Assembly (NCBI GenBank): GCA_016712525.1
Contig: JADJQX010000008.1
Location: forward strand, 496,001 to 560,000
Direction of reading: 5' to 3'
Source of the DNA: Myxococcales bacterium
GTDB taxonomy: Bacteria > Myxococcota_A > Polyangia > Polyangiales > Polyangiaceae
Length of the DNA: 64,000 bases
Part shown: positions 53,054-62,050 of the stretch, piece after piece
How positions within the stretch are numbered: the stretch's first letter is position 1
Layout: every line of letters starts with the position of its first letter
Made by a program: the position numbers and the translations under genes
The notes under the pieces: generated by a model
Database searches by the model: none
What the model saw: the letters and a program-made list of their open reading frames with translations, nothing else
Told to the model about the DNA's origin: nothing

Positions 53054-53239
53054 TCCGCCTTTCCGCGCTCGGAAACACCGAGATCGAGGTCCATTTCGGT
53101 CGTTCCGCGCCCGGAAGGGTCGAGATGGACCACAGAATCGGTCCTTCTGCGCGTGGAAGGTCCTCGTTTGACCGGATTCTCGGTCCTTCCGCGCTCGGAA
53201 GCTCCCCGTTCGACCTCATTCTCGGTGCTTCCGCGAGAA
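53054..53239. repeat. 42-bp tandem repeats, each carrying a short hairpin
   Basis: Four full units (starting 53054, 53096, 53138 and 53180) and a partial fifth (53222) occur at exactly 42-bp spacing in the 306-bp gap between the L,D-transpeptidase and M13 peptidase genes. Each is similar to TCGGTCCTTCCGCGCTCGGA plus a variable half. CTTCCGCGCTCGGAAG in the best unit is an inverted repeat. In plus frame it reads SVLPRSEAPRSTSF-type peptides; on the minus strand similar 14-residue units appear. No ribosome site or start was seen for either frame, so the repeats are more likely non-coding DNA or RNA elements. Confidence 0.85.
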
Positions 53240-53297
53240 CGCCGGGACCTTGGGTGAGCCGCTTGTGCGGGCCGGAGAAACGGGCGAAAAGGGGCCC

Positions 53298-55406
53298 ATG
53301 AAGCGCGCGTTCTCTTCGCTCTCCGCCCTCGCGGTCCCGTTCCTCTTCGCCGCCGCGTGCGGCACGCCCCCCGCGGCCCTCCCGCCGCCTCCGCCGCCTC
53401 CGGTGCCGAGCGCCGTGCCCGAGCCCGCGCCGCAGGGCAAGGTCGTCGAGGGCGCGTCGGGCGTGGACATGTCCGCGATCGACACGCAGGTGAGCCCCTG
53501 CGAGGACTTCTTCGGGTACGCGTGCAACGGCTGGATCAAGGCGCACCCCATCCCGGCCGAAGAGACGAGCTGGATGCGTAGCTTCTCGGTCATGCGCGAG
53601 GAGAACGAGAAGACCCTCCACGAGATCCTCGAGCGCTACGCGAAGGGCGAGGGCAAAGACGAGCCCTACGCGAAGCTCCTCGGCGACTTCTACGGCTCGT
53701 GCATGGACGAGGCCGGCATCGAGAAGGCGGGCAAGAAGCCGCTCGAGGCCGACCTCAAGCTCGTTCAAAACGCGAAGGACGCGAAGAGCCTCTCGAAGGT
53801 CATCGGCAAGCTCCACAAGTCGGGCACGGTGGTCTTCTTCGACTACGGCCCCGAGCAAGACTTCAAGGACGCGAGCCGCGTCATCTTCGCCGTGCACCAG
53901 GCCGGCCTCGGCATGCCCGAGCGCGAGTACTACCTGAAGACCGACAAACGCTCCGAGGAGCTCCGCACGGCGTACCTCACGCTCGTGCAGACGGTGTTCG
54001 AGCTGCTCGGCGAGCCCAAGGCGAAGGCCAAAGAGAAGGCCGCCGCCGTGTTCGCGGTCGAGAAGGCCCTCGCCGAGATCTCCTCGACGAAACAAGACCT
54101 CCGCGAGCCGCAGAAGAACTACCACCCGACGAAGCGCGACGAGCTCGCCAAGGTGGCGCCGAACGTCGACTGGGCGAGCTACCTCGGTGAGCTCGGCATG
54201 GAGAAGACGCCCGACTTCAACGTCGCCCAAGATGGCTTCTTCAAGGGGCTCTCGGCCCTCATGGACGGCAAGAAGCTCGACTACGCGAAGGTGCGCGCGT
54301 ACCTCACCTTCCACGTCGTGCGCGACGCGCTCCCCACGCTCCCGAAGGCGTTCGTCGACGCGGGCTTCGAGTGGAAAAAGGCGATCTCGGGCGCGAAGGC
54401 CCAGCCCCCGCGGTGGAAGCGCTGCGTGCGCGCGACCGACGCGGCCCTCCCCGAGGCGCTCGCGCAACCCTTCGTAAAGAAGACGCTCGGCGCCGAAGGC
54501 AAAGACGCCGTGAAGAAGCTCATCGTCGCCGTCGAAGAGGCGATGAAGCAGAACCTCGACACGCTCGGCTGGATGGACGAGCCCACGCGCAAGATGGCGC
54601 TCGTGAAGCTCGCCAAGATCGCCAACAAAATCGCCTACCCCGACACGTGGCGCTCCTACGACGCGGTGAAGGCCGATCGCGCGAGCTACTTCGCCAGCGC
54701 GAAATCCGCCGACGCCGTCGAGATCGCGCGCCAGCTCGGAAAGGTCGGAAAGCCCGTCGATCGCGCCGAGTGGCAGATGAGCCCGCCCACGATCAACGCG
54801 TACTACGAGCCGCTCTTGAACGAGATGGTGTTCCCCGCGGGCATCTTGCGCACGCCGTTCTATTCGAACACCGTGGCGGCGCCCTCGAACTACGGCGGCA
54901 TCGGCATGGTCATGGGCCACGAGCTCACACACGGCTTCGACGACGAGGGCCGCCAGTTCGACGCCGACGGCAACCTCAAGTCGTGGTGGACGCCCAAGGT
55001 CGACGAGGAGTTCGTGAAGCGCGCCTCGTGCGTCGAGAAGCAGTTCAACGAGTACACCGTGCTCGGCGACGCGCACGTCGACGGCAAGCTCACCATGGGC
55101 GAGAACCTCGCCGACCTCGGCGGCGTGAAGCTCGCGCTCATGGCCCTCGAGAAGCAGATCGGCCCGAACGCCCGCCAAGCGGACGGCCCCTACACACCGC
55201 GGCAGCAGTTCTTCCTCGGGTTCGCCCAGGCGTGGTGCGGCAGCTACCGCGACGAGTCGATGCGCCTCCTCGTGGCGACGAACCCGCACTCGCCGCCCCA
55301 GTTCCGCGTGAACGGCCCGCTGTCGAACACGAAGGAGTTCGCCGAGGCCTTCCAGTGCAAGCCGGGCCAGAAGATGGTCCGCAAGGAGCGCTGCGAGGTC
55401 TGGTGA
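53298..55406 (+). CDS. M13-family zinc metallopeptidase lipoprotein (neprilysin/PepO-like)
   Basis: A 702-residue exported endopeptidase for short peptides. The signal peptide ends at FAAAC (lipobox) and is followed by a Pro-rich linker. The mature protein begins with the M13 N-terminal domain (PCEDFFGYACNGWIKAHPIP, with its Cys pair). The zinc site HELTH (about 541-545) is in MVMGHELTHGFDDEGRQFDA, the downstream Glu motif is GENLADLGG, and NAYYEPLLNEMVFPAGIL is the conserved substrate block. The C-terminus CEVW is the typical M13 ending. The GTG start at 53250 has less support than ATG at 53298. It ends at the terminator at 55435. Confidence 0.95.
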   Translation: MKRAFSSLSALAVPFLFAAACGTPPAALPPPPPPPVPSAVPEPAPQGKVVEGASGVDMSAIDTQVSPCEDFFGYACNGWIKAHPIPAEETSWMRSFSVMREENEKTLHEILERYAKGEGKDEPYAKLLGDFYGSCMDEAGIEKAGKKPLEADLKLVQNAKDAKSLSKVIGKLHKSGTVVFFDYGPEQDFKDASRVIFAVHQAGLGMPEREYYLKTDKRSEELRTAYLTLVQTVFELLGEPKAKAKEKAAAVFAVEKALAEISSTKQDLREPQKNYHPTKRDELAKVAPNVDWASYLGELGMEKTPDFNVAQDGFFKGLSALMDGKKLDYAKVRAYLTFHVVRDALPTLPKAFVDAGFEWKKAISGAKAQPPRWKRCVRATDAALPEALAQPFVKKTLGAEGKDAVKKLIVAVEEAMKQNLDTLGWMDEPTRKMALVKLAKIANKIAYPDTWRSYDAVKADRASYFASAKSADAVEIARQLGKVGKPVDRAEWQMSPPTINAYYEPLLNEMVFPAGILRTPFYSNTVAAPSNYGGIGMVMGHELTHGFDDEGRQFDADGNLKSWWTPKVDEEFVKRASCVEKQFNEYTVLGDAHVDGKLTMGENLADLGGVKLALMALEKQIGPNARQADGPYTPRQQFFLGFAQAWCGSYRDESMRLLVATNPHSPPQFRVNGPLSNTKEFAEAFQCKPGQKMVRKERCEVW

Positions 55407-55434
55407 CCCTGCGGGCCCCCGCGGGCTCGGGTTT

Positions 55435-55462
55435 CGAGGGCGCTCTCCCCAGGGCGCCCTCG
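55435..55462 (+). terminator. rho-independent-like terminator after the M13 peptidase gene
   Basis: CGAGGGCGC / GCGCCCTCG perfect 9-bp stem with a 10-nt loop, followed by GCGCATTTTG. Confidence 0.7.
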
Positions 55463-55549
55463 CGCATTTTGTCGACCACGATAACCCATGAAGATCGCTA
55501 ACGAATTTTGACCGGAAAGGGCGTCCGTTTTCCCCTATCCTGACGGCGC

Positions 55550-57046
55550 ATGCTCGAGCGGATCGCCCTCCACCAGACACGCCTCAGGACTCCCGGGCTC
55601 GGGCTCGAGGGAAAGGGCGTGGCCCTCGGCGCGAAGGGGCTCGTGCTCCTCCCGTCGATCGATCGGCTCGTCGCGTGGCTCTCGGTCTACACGCGGGAGC
55701 ACTCGCTCGAGGATCTCATGCCGAGCATGGAGATCGAGCTCGTGCGCTCGAAGCTCGGCACGCGCGAGATCACGCTGTCGTTCGCGGCCGAGTCGAGCGA
55801 TCGCATGGACCGCGTGGCCGAGACGGCGCGCCTCGTCGGCGGGTTCACCTTCACGGGCACGAGCCGCCACTTCGTGCAGTACCGCGACGCGGGCGCGCCC
55901 TTCGGGTACGACGCCACGCAGCTCCTCTCCACGGAGCTGCCGCTCTGCCTCTACCACGACAAATTCTCGCAGATGTACGAGGTCGACAAGAAGGTCGACC
56001 TCCGCGCGCTGCTCCTCCGCTTGATGCCCCACGTCGACCCGTCGACGAACGACGACGCGGGCCCGCGCTTCATCGTCGCCGAGGCGGGGCTCGGGCCGGC
56101 CCTCATCCACTACTTCGTGCGCTCGCGTGTCGAGGGCGAGGTGGCCGTCGGCGAGTGGCCCCCGGAGAGCGCGTTCGACGAGGGCCCGGTGCGCAGGTAC
56201 GTCGTGCGCCTCGCCGAGCTCCCGAAGCGCATGCTCTCGCTCATGCGGCTCACCCCCGGGATCACCACGTTTTTGCCGGCGGGCCCCGGCGTGGCGGTCG
56301 AACAAGGCTACAGGCACCCCGTCGCGCTCCGAGCGTGCCCCGTGTTCGATCCGAACGGGCTCGTGCTGCTCCGTGGCCGCGGCGACGACCCGTGGACCCT
56401 CGAGCGCACGCCCGCGATGGGCGATCTCCGGGCCTTCGCGCGGGTCGAGCTTCGGCACGACGCGAGGCCCGACGCGCTCTCGGCGCAGAGCACCATGAAA
56501 CCCGACGCGGTCCGCGTGCCGCTCCGGGTCGTGCCCTCTCCGGCTCCGTGGCGCAACGTCACGGCGAGCTGGGTGCCCCCGGAGCAGGTCTCGCTCCTGC
56601 GCAGGCTCGCGTACGTGCTCCCCCACGACACCATCACCCGCACGCGCATCGCGATCACGCCGAAGGGGGCGTTTTTGCGCGCGTCGATGGGCATCGAGGC
56701 GATCCCGATCGGCACGTTCTTCTACGAGTTCCACCCGAGCCTCTTCTTGCCCGCGGGGTACGACGTGACCCCGGCCGTGGCGCCCGAGGTGCTCCACCGC
56801 GCGCTCGGGGCGCCGGCGTCCCAAGTGCTCTTCGTCGACAACCTCGCGCGCGCCATGAGCGTCGAAGAGTCGGCGTTCGTCCCCCTCGAGACGGTGCTGC
56901 TCGAGGCGAAACCCTGGGAGCCCATCGTCGCCGAGTCGATCGAGCGGGCCCTCGCCGAGAAGACCGTCGACCTCAAGCTCGACGGCCTCGGCGCCTTCCC
57001 CATGAGCGCCGTCGAGCCGCCGAAGCCCGCGCCGAGCGGAGGGTGA
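55550..57046 (+). CDS. uncharacterised protein, first of a coupled pair
   Basis: A 498-residue soluble protein with no signal peptide or membrane helix. The start is IALHQTRLRTPGLGLEGKGV, followed by alternating charged and hydrophobic strands. Blocks that look structured are LPAGYDVTPAVAPEVLHRAL, SQVLFVDNLARAMSVEESAF and the final KPWEPIVAESIERALAEKTV. No active-site pattern or known motif was recognised. It is followed by the next gene after 1 nt (TGA, C, GTG), so both probably act together. It could be an accessory subunit of a multi-component system whose other genes are elsewhere. Family assignment would need a profile search. Confidence 0.6.
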   Translation: MLERIALHQTRLRTPGLGLEGKGVALGAKGLVLLPSIDRLVAWLSVYTREHSLEDLMPSMEIELVRSKLGTREITLSFAAESSDRMDRVAETARLVGGFTFTGTSRHFVQYRDAGAPFGYDATQLLSTELPLCLYHDKFSQMYEVDKKVDLRALLLRLMPHVDPSTNDDAGPRFIVAEAGLGPALIHYFVRSRVEGEVAVGEWPPESAFDEGPVRRYVVRLAELPKRMLSLMRLTPGITTFLPAGPGVAVEQGYRHPVALRACPVFDPNGLVLLRGRGDDPWTLERTPAMGDLRAFARVELRHDARPDALSAQSTMKPDAVRVPLRVVPSPAPWRNVTASWVPPEQVSLLRRLAYVLPHDTITRTRIAITPKGAFLRASMGIEAIPIGTFFYEFHPSLFLPAGYDVTPAVAPEVLHRALGAPASQVLFVDNLARAMSVEESAFVPLETVLLEAKPWEPIVAESIERALAEKTVDLKLDGLGAFPMSAVEPPKPAPSGG

Positions 57047-57047
57047 C

Positions 57048-58151
57048 GTGGCGAAACCCGCGCCGGGTCCCATCCAAGACGCGCTCTTCATGACGTTCCT
57101 CGCGCCGCTCGTCGTGGGCGGCGAGATGCACCTTCACAAGCCCATCGGCGGAGCCACCGCGCTCGCCATGGAGGGCGACCGGCCGTTCCCGGACCCGGAG
57201 CTCGGGAGCCATGTGCAGCTTGCACGTGTTCGGGTCGCGCGGGCCCTCGCGCCCGTCGATCGCTTCGAGGCCATCACGTCGAGCGAGTGGGCCCTCACCG
57301 CGATCCTGAACGACCTCATCCAATCGACGCACCCGGGCTTCGACGCCGTGCTCCGGAGGAGCGCCCCGGCGAAGCTCCTCGCGGTGCTCGACGACACGCT
57401 CTCGCTCGTCCCCTCGCCCGCCACGGTCGGAGAGGCGCTCTCGCGGCACACCCTCTTTTCTCGCATCTTCGAGGTCACCCGCACCGACGTGTCCCTCGCC
57501 TGGTGGACGGGCAAGGCGCTCTTCCTGGGCGAAGAGCCACCCGCACGCCTCAAGGCCTGGCCCGAGATCCGGCGCGTCGTCGAGACCCGCCTCCCGCGGC
57601 CGCTCGTCGAGCTCCCCACGAGCGGAGGTGTAGCGCCCCACTCGACGTTCCTCCTTACCCTCGCGAAGCTCCTCTCCAAATCTCCCCTCACGGACTTCGC
57701 GACGATCGACCGCAAAGAGCCGATATTTCACTGGTCGGCGCCCACGTTGGGCCTCGTGTCGACGCGCAACGGGCGCACCCTCGCGCTCCGCGCGATGCAC
57801 GATCTCCCCGAGGACGCCGTCGACGAGGCGCTGGGGATCGCCACGCGGGTCCTCGTCGAGGCGAAGGCTTGGCAGCCCCTCGGCGTCGCGCTCGATGTGC
57901 TCGGCGAGCGAATGCTCGCGCGCGCCGTAAAAATCGCAGGGAAAGGGGGCGACGCGACCCCGATCCCCGAGGACAGGGCCGGCACGCCTTCGGGCTTCAC
58001 GCGGAGCGCCGGTGCGTTCGCAGCGCAACGCATCGTCGCGACGACCGGCGCGGGCCTCGGCGCCGAGGACAGGGCCCGTGTGCTCTCCCTGCTCGGTCCT
58101 GCGGCGGGCTCGGGGGCAGGGCTCGCGCTGTCGCAGCTCCTCGGAGGTTAG
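57048..58151 (+). CDS. uncharacterised protein, second of a coupled pair
   Basis: A 367-residue soluble protein, GTG start 1 nt after the stop of the preceding gene. No signal peptide, membrane helix or zinc site. The first 70 residues (IQDALFMTFLAPLVVGGEMH, then ARVRVARALAPVDRFEAI) are mixed; the middle is helical (AVLRRSAPAKLLAVLDDTLS). RKEPIFHWSAPTLGLVSTRN looks like a beta-hairpin near residue 230. I recognise no family and do not assign a function. A quinone-oxidoreductase-like gene starts 3 nt after its stop, so all three are probably one transcript. Confidence 0.6.
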   Translation: MAKPAPGPIQDALFMTFLAPLVVGGEMHLHKPIGGATALAMEGDRPFPDPELGSHVQLARVRVARALAPVDRFEAITSSEWALTAILNDLIQSTHPGFDAVLRRSAPAKLLAVLDDTLSLVPSPATVGEALSRHTLFSRIFEVTRTDVSLAWWTGKALFLGEEPPARLKAWPEIRRVVETRLPRPLVELPTSGGVAPHSTFLLTLAKLLSKSPLTDFATIDRKEPIFHWSAPTLGLVSTRNGRTLALRAMHDLPEDAVDEALGIATRVLVEAKAWQPLGVALDVLGERMLARAVKIAGKGGDATPIPEDRAGTPSGFTRSAGAFAAQRIVATTGAGLGAEDRARVLSLLGPAAGSGAGLALSQLLGG

Positions 58152-58153
58152 AG

Positions 58154-59098
58154 ATGAAGTCGGTGGTGTACGACGCCTACGGCCCGGCCAACGTCGCGCG
58201 CGTGCGAGAGGTCCCGGCTCCCACGAAGCGCCCCGGTACGCTCCTCGTGCGCGTCCGAGCGGCCGCCCTGAACCCGAAGGACGTGCTCGTCCGAAAGGGG
58301 AAATTCAAGGTCGTCACGGGCTTCCGGTTCCCGCGCACGATGGGCTACGACTGGGCGGGCGAGATCGTCTCGGGCGACGCGACCTTCCCCGAGGGCACGA
58401 AGGTCTTCGGCATGATCGGCGCATGGTCCGGCGGCGCCTTCGCGGAGGTCGCGAGGGTCTCCCCGAACGAGCTCGCTCGCATGCCCGAGGGGCTCTCCTT
58501 CGTCGAGGCGGCCTCGCTCCCCCTCGCCTCTCTCACCGCCCTCCAGGCGCTCCGCGACGAGGCTCGAATCGCCCCAGGCCATCGTGTGCTCCTCCACGGC
58601 GCGAGCGGCGGCGTGGGCGTGCTCGCCGTCCAGATCGCGAAGGCGCTCGGCGCTCACGTCGTCACGACCTCGAGCGAGGCGAACCGCCCGCTGCTCACGT
58701 CCCTCGGAGCGGACGAGACGCTGGACTACCGCGCGCTCGATTTCGCCAAGGGCGAAGGTTTCCCGCATCCGCTCGAGGCCTTCTTCGACATCTTCGGCAA
58801 CCAGTCCTTCGCGAAGATCCGGCCCTTCCTCGGCCCCGAGGGCACCTACGTGAGCACGGTCCCGTCGGCCCGCGTCGTGCTCGACACGCTCACGACGCGC
58901 CTGCCCACGCGGCGCCGCGCGAGGCTCGTCGTGGTTCGGTCGCGGAGGAGCGACCTCGAGACCATCGCCGGCCTCGTCGGCGACAAGAAGCTCCGCCCCG
59001 TGGTCGACGCGGTCTTCCCGCTCGACGGCATCGCCCAGGCCTGCGAGCGTGTCGAGACGAAACGCGCTCGCGGCAAGGTCGTGCTCACGGTGCCCTGA
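58154..59098 (+). CDS. quinone-oxidoreductase-like NADPH dehydrogenase (MDR family)
   Basis: A 314-residue medium-chain reductase of the zinc-free quinone oxidoreductase type. The N-terminal GroES-like domain contains GYDWAGEIVSGDATFPEG; the Rossmann fold has HGASGGVGVLAVQIAKALGA (about residues 148-167) with the AxxGxxG loop for NADPH. No zinc-binding Cys/His set is visible, which fits quinone or enoyl reductases. The substrate is unknown. ATG at 58154 lies within 3 nt of the previous stop, so it is probably in the same operon as the uncharacterised pair. Confidence 0.88.
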   Translation: MKSVVYDAYGPANVARVREVPAPTKRPGTLLVRVRAAALNPKDVLVRKGKFKVVTGFRFPRTMGYDWAGEIVSGDATFPEGTKVFGMIGAWSGGAFAEVARVSPNELARMPEGLSFVEAASLPLASLTALQALRDEARIAPGHRVLLHGASGGVGVLAVQIAKALGAHVVTTSSEANRPLLTSLGADETLDYRALDFAKGEGFPHPLEAFFDIFGNQSFAKIRPFLGPEGTYVSTVPSARVVLDTLTTRLPTRRRARLVVVRSRRSDLETIAGLVGDKKLRPVVDAVFPLDGIAQACERVETKRARGKVVLTVP

Positions 59099-59254
59099 GC
59101 GCCTCGTGCCCCCCTGAGACCCGCGGTTCACGAGCGCACGGAGAGCCGCGGCGAGGGGCCAGGCTTACGGCACACTTTTCCCATCGAATTCCGACACTTC
59201 CACGAACCCACGAGGATCGCGGGCGCTGGCCCGAGACGTGCTGAGGAGAGGGAC

Positions 59255-59851
59255 GTGCTCCCTCGCTCCTCGTGCCTCGTGCTCGGCGTCCTCGCCCTCA
59301 CCGCCCTCCCCCGAGAGGCCTACGCCGACGAGACCGTCCCCGTCGAGGTCCGAGTGCCCGAGGGGTTCTCTCTCCGCGGCACGGGTGCGCTCACGGGCAC
59401 ACGGGCGACGTGCTCGCCCCCCTGCACGCTGCGGCTCGCGCCGGGGACCTACACGTACACCTCGTCGCGGCGCACGGGCGACGAGGTCGCCTTCACGGGA
59501 GCGAGCCGCCTCGACCTCCACGGTCCGGCCGAGCCTCTCCACACCGCGGGCCTCGTGATGGCCGGGGTGGGTCTCCTCGGCGTCGCGGGGCCGGTCATCG
59601 CCATCTTCTCGACCTGCACCGACTCGACCGTCGACGCGTTCGGGCGCGTGACACCGCGGAGCTGCGTGCGATTCGGCGAGAGCACCGACAAGGCCTTGGC
59701 CATCGTCGCAGGCTCGGGCTTCTTCCTTGGCGTCGTCGGGGCCATCCTCTTCTTCGCGACCTCCGGCGGGCTCACGGTGACCGACGTGCCGCAAACTGCC
59801 GAAAAGGGCCTTCGGGCGGGCCTTTTGCGGGGTGGGACGTTCGTGTTCTGA
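59255..59851 (+). CDS. exported small protein with two C-terminal membrane helices
   Basis: A 198-residue protein read from GTG at 59255, with GAGGAG 9 nt upstream. A signal peptide (SCLVLGVLALTALPREAYA) is followed by a short beta-rich region (VEVRVPEGFSLRGTGALTGT, with a Cys pair at CSPPC) and two hydrophobic helices (HTAGLVMAGVGLLGVAGPVI and AIVAGSGFFLGVVGAILFF). The pattern PPCTLRLAPGTYTYTSSRR recalls PEGA-like or carboxypeptidase-regulatory surface domains, but the match is weak. No function is assigned. Confidence 0.65.
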   Translation: MLPRSSCLVLGVLALTALPREAYADETVPVEVRVPEGFSLRGTGALTGTRATCSPPCTLRLAPGTYTYTSSRRTGDEVAFTGASRLDLHGPAEPLHTAGLVMAGVGLLGVAGPVIAIFSTCTDSTVDAFGRVTPRSCVRFGESTDKALAIVAGSGFFLGVVGAILFFATSGGLTVTDVPQTAEKGLRAGLLRGGTFVF

Positions 59852-59915
59852 GGTCCGCCCAATTTCTACCGTGGGGGCTGTAAGGCCGGGAGCGAGCGCC
59901 CGTTCGGAGCCCACG

Positions 59916-61208
59916 ATGCTCGCCCTCACCCGCTCCCTCCTCGTCGGCACGGCCTCCTTCGCTTCCCTCCTCGCCCTCACCGGCACCGCCCACGCCGACG
60001 ACTTCGGCACGCGCCCCGCACAGGCGGCCTCGCCCATCGCCCCGGTCGACGCCCCCACGGCGAGACCACGCCCGGAGACGAACCGCGCGACTCCGCCCGA
60101 GCCGAGCGACGAGCCCGAGAGCCCGCCCCAGCCCCAGCGCCTCGACCTCGTCCCATCGCGCTCGACGCCCGAGCTCGCGACCGATCCTCCGCGAGACTGG
60201 GCCGTGCTCTACGGCGGTCTCCGCCCGACGCTCGGCACCTTCGGAGGCATCGCCACCCTCGCCGTGGCCCAGTCCCGCACCGAACGTTTTTATGGCGCCT
60301 TCTCGCTGGCCCTCGTGCGCAACGACGCCGGCACCCACGCTGGCGCGCTCCAGCTCGCCCTCGGTCGGAACCTCGCCGACACCTTCGCGGGCATCGCGCA
60401 GGTGAGCCTCACCGAGAACCGGGCCCGCACCATGCGCGGCCTTCTCCAGACCACCCTCGCCTACAACCGCGCCGGGGACTTCGTGGGCCTCGCGCAGGCC
60501 GCCGGGTACAACCGCTCCTCGGAGTTTCTCGGGGTCGCGCAGGTCGGCGGGTACAACCGCGTCGATCATGGCTTCACGGGGCTCGCCGAGCTCGGGCTCG
60601 TGAACCACGCGCGCGGCGGCTTCACCGGGCTCGTGCAGCTCGGAGGGCTCGCGGCCACGGGGCGTGAAATCTACGGTTACGGCTCGAGCAAGGACGGCTT
60701 CGCGGGCGCCGCGCAGGTGGGCCTCATGACCAGCACGAGCGGCGACTTCGACGGCCTCGTGCAGCTCGGCTTGGGCGCGTACACGGGGCGCACGTTCACC
60801 GGGCTCGCCCAGATCGGCGCGCGGAGCGAAGCCGAGACGTTCCGTGGGCTCGCGCAGGTCGGCGCGTCGGTCGTGTCCGAGAAGTCTTCGTACGGGAGCC
60901 AGATCGGCCTCGCCGCGATGGCGATGCGCGAGCACACGGGGCTCCAGATCGGAGCCCTCGCGTACGCCAAGTCCACCGCGGGCGCGCAGCTCGGCGTCGT
61001 CAACGTGGCCACCGAGGTGACCGGCGTCCAGGTCGGGCTCGTGAACCACGCGGAGAAGCTCCGGGGCCTCCAGATCGGGCTCGTGAACCACGCGAACGAC
61101 GGCGTGCTGCCGTGGACGGCGCTCATTAATTTCGGCTTCGGCGACGCCCCCGAGCCCACGCACGACGACAGCATCGCTCGGGCGTCTTCCCGCGCGACGG
61201 CCCACTGA
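59916..61208 (+). CDS. surface repeat protein of the LA_2272 type
   Basis: A 430-residue exported protein with signal peptide SLLVGTASFASLLALTGTAH. After a Pro-rich linker, the region from about residue 100 to 415 consists of roughly fifteen ~20-residue repeats, such as GLVQLGLGAYTGRTFTGLAQ and GLQIGALAYAKSTAGAQLGV, ending in VQVGLVNHAEKLRGLQIGLV. The 'G-x-Q-x-G-L/V-x-N' pattern is the hallmark of a surface repeat family known from Leptospira and myxobacteria-like genomes, as I recall it. Each repeat likely forms one turn of a beta-solenoid. Function unknown. Confidence 0.8.
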   Translation: MLALTRSLLVGTASFASLLALTGTAHADDFGTRPAQAASPIAPVDAPTARPRPETNRATPPEPSDEPESPPQPQRLDLVPSRSTPELATDPPRDWAVLYGGLRPTLGTFGGIATLAVAQSRTERFYGAFSLALVRNDAGTHAGALQLALGRNLADTFAGIAQVSLTENRARTMRGLLQTTLAYNRAGDFVGLAQAAGYNRSSEFLGVAQVGGYNRVDHGFTGLAELGLVNHARGGFTGLVQLGGLAATGREIYGYGSSKDGFAGAAQVGLMTSTSGDFDGLVQLGLGAYTGRTFTGLAQIGARSEAETFRGLAQVGASVVSEKSSYGSQIGLAAMAMREHTGLQIGALAYAKSTAGAQLGVVNVATEVTGVQVGLVNHAEKLRGLQIGLVNHANDGVLPWTALINFGFGDAPEPTHDDSIARASSRATAH

Positions 61209-61217
61209 CGAAGGCCG

Positions 61218-62021
61218 TCACTCGGCGGTGATCGTGACGCGCTCGATGACGATCGGCGTCACCGGGCGCTCTCCGTGGACCGGCTCGTTGGCGATGGCGT
61301 GCACCACGGACACGGGCCCACACTCGCCGAAGATCGTGTAGCCCTTGTCGAGGTGCGGCGCCGACGCGTCGGTCACGAAGAACTGAGCGCCGTTCGTGTC
61401 GGCCCCGCGGTTCGCCATGCACAAGAGCCCCGCGCGATCGTGTTTGGCGCCGGGCCAGAGCTCGTCGGGAAGCACGAAGCCGGGCTCTCCCGTCCCGTTC
61501 CCCTTGGGATCCCCCCCTTGGATCATGAACCCCGGGATGATGCGGTGGAAGATCGTCCCGTCGTAGAGCGGGCGCGTGACCCACGTGCCGCTCGACGGAT
61601 CCTTGAACGGTCGCAGGCCCCGGGCGAGGCCTACGAAGCTCGCCACCGTCACCGGGGCACGATCCTCGTAGAGCTCGCACCGCAGATCGCCGTGGCGCGT
61701 GGTCAACGTGGCGACGAGAGGGCCGTTCCCGGTGAGCCCTTGCGTGGCGTCGGCGAGGAAGAATTTGCCGCCGAGCGGGTCGTCGGGCGACGGGACGATG
61801 CGCTCGCGGGTACGGAGCTCCGCCTCGGAGGGTGGGCGGGGGGTGCGCGGGGGCGGGGCAGCGACCTTGGCCGGCGCGGGGGCCTCGACGAGGGCGCGAG
61901 GCGCAGGGGGCGGCGCGAGGACGACGCTCTCGACACGAGGGGGCTCGCACGCCGCGAGGAGCACGACGGAGAGCGCGCTCACGCAAGAGAAGACGGAGAG
62001 AGAGACGATGGCAGGTCGCAT
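61218..62021 (-). CDS. cyclophilin-type peptidyl-prolyl isomerase lipoprotein
   Basis: A 267-residue exported isomerase that helps fold proteins in the periplasm. A signal peptide ends at LLAAC (lipobox), followed by an Ala/Pro linker of ~60 residues. The cyclophilin core is clear: TIFHRIIPGFMIQGGDPKGN, GLLCMANRGADTNGAQFFVT and YTIFGECGPVSVVHAIANEP, with the catalytic Arg in FHR. ATG at 62021 gives the best signal peptide. It converges on the surface repeat gene with a 9-nt gap. Confidence 0.93.
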   Translation of the reverse strand: MRPAIVSLSVFSCVSALSVVLLAACEPPRVESVVLAPPPAPRALVEAPAPAKVAAPPPRTPRPPSEAELRTRERIVPSPDDPLGGKFFLADATQGLTGNGPLVATLTTRHGDLRCELYEDRAPVTVASFVGLARGLRPFKDPSSGTWVTRPLYDGTIFHRIIPGFMIQGGDPKGNGTGEPGFVLPDELWPGAKHDRAGLLCMANRGADTNGAQFFVTDASAPHLDKGYTIFGECGPVSVVHAIANEPVHGERPVTPIVIERVTITAE

Positions 62022-62050
62022 CGGCGCGCACCTTAGCAGCGTCGCTCCGC

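Noticed and set aside
53054..53239. CRISPR array
   Set aside because: The repeats are contiguous 42-bp units with drift and no spacers, and no cas gene is in the window.
52992..53257. Repeat array as the 3' end of a protein-coding gene
   Set aside because: The plus frame that reads through is the out-of-frame shadow of the L,D-transpeptidase, and no start or ribosome site is seen for a separate gene. It is kept as a repeat only.
51957..55580. 1207-residue minus-strand frame covering the L,D-transpeptidase, repeats and M13 gene
   Set aside because: The plus strand encodes two recognisable enzymes here. The long frame is an effect of high GC content, although it does traverse the 42-bp repeats.
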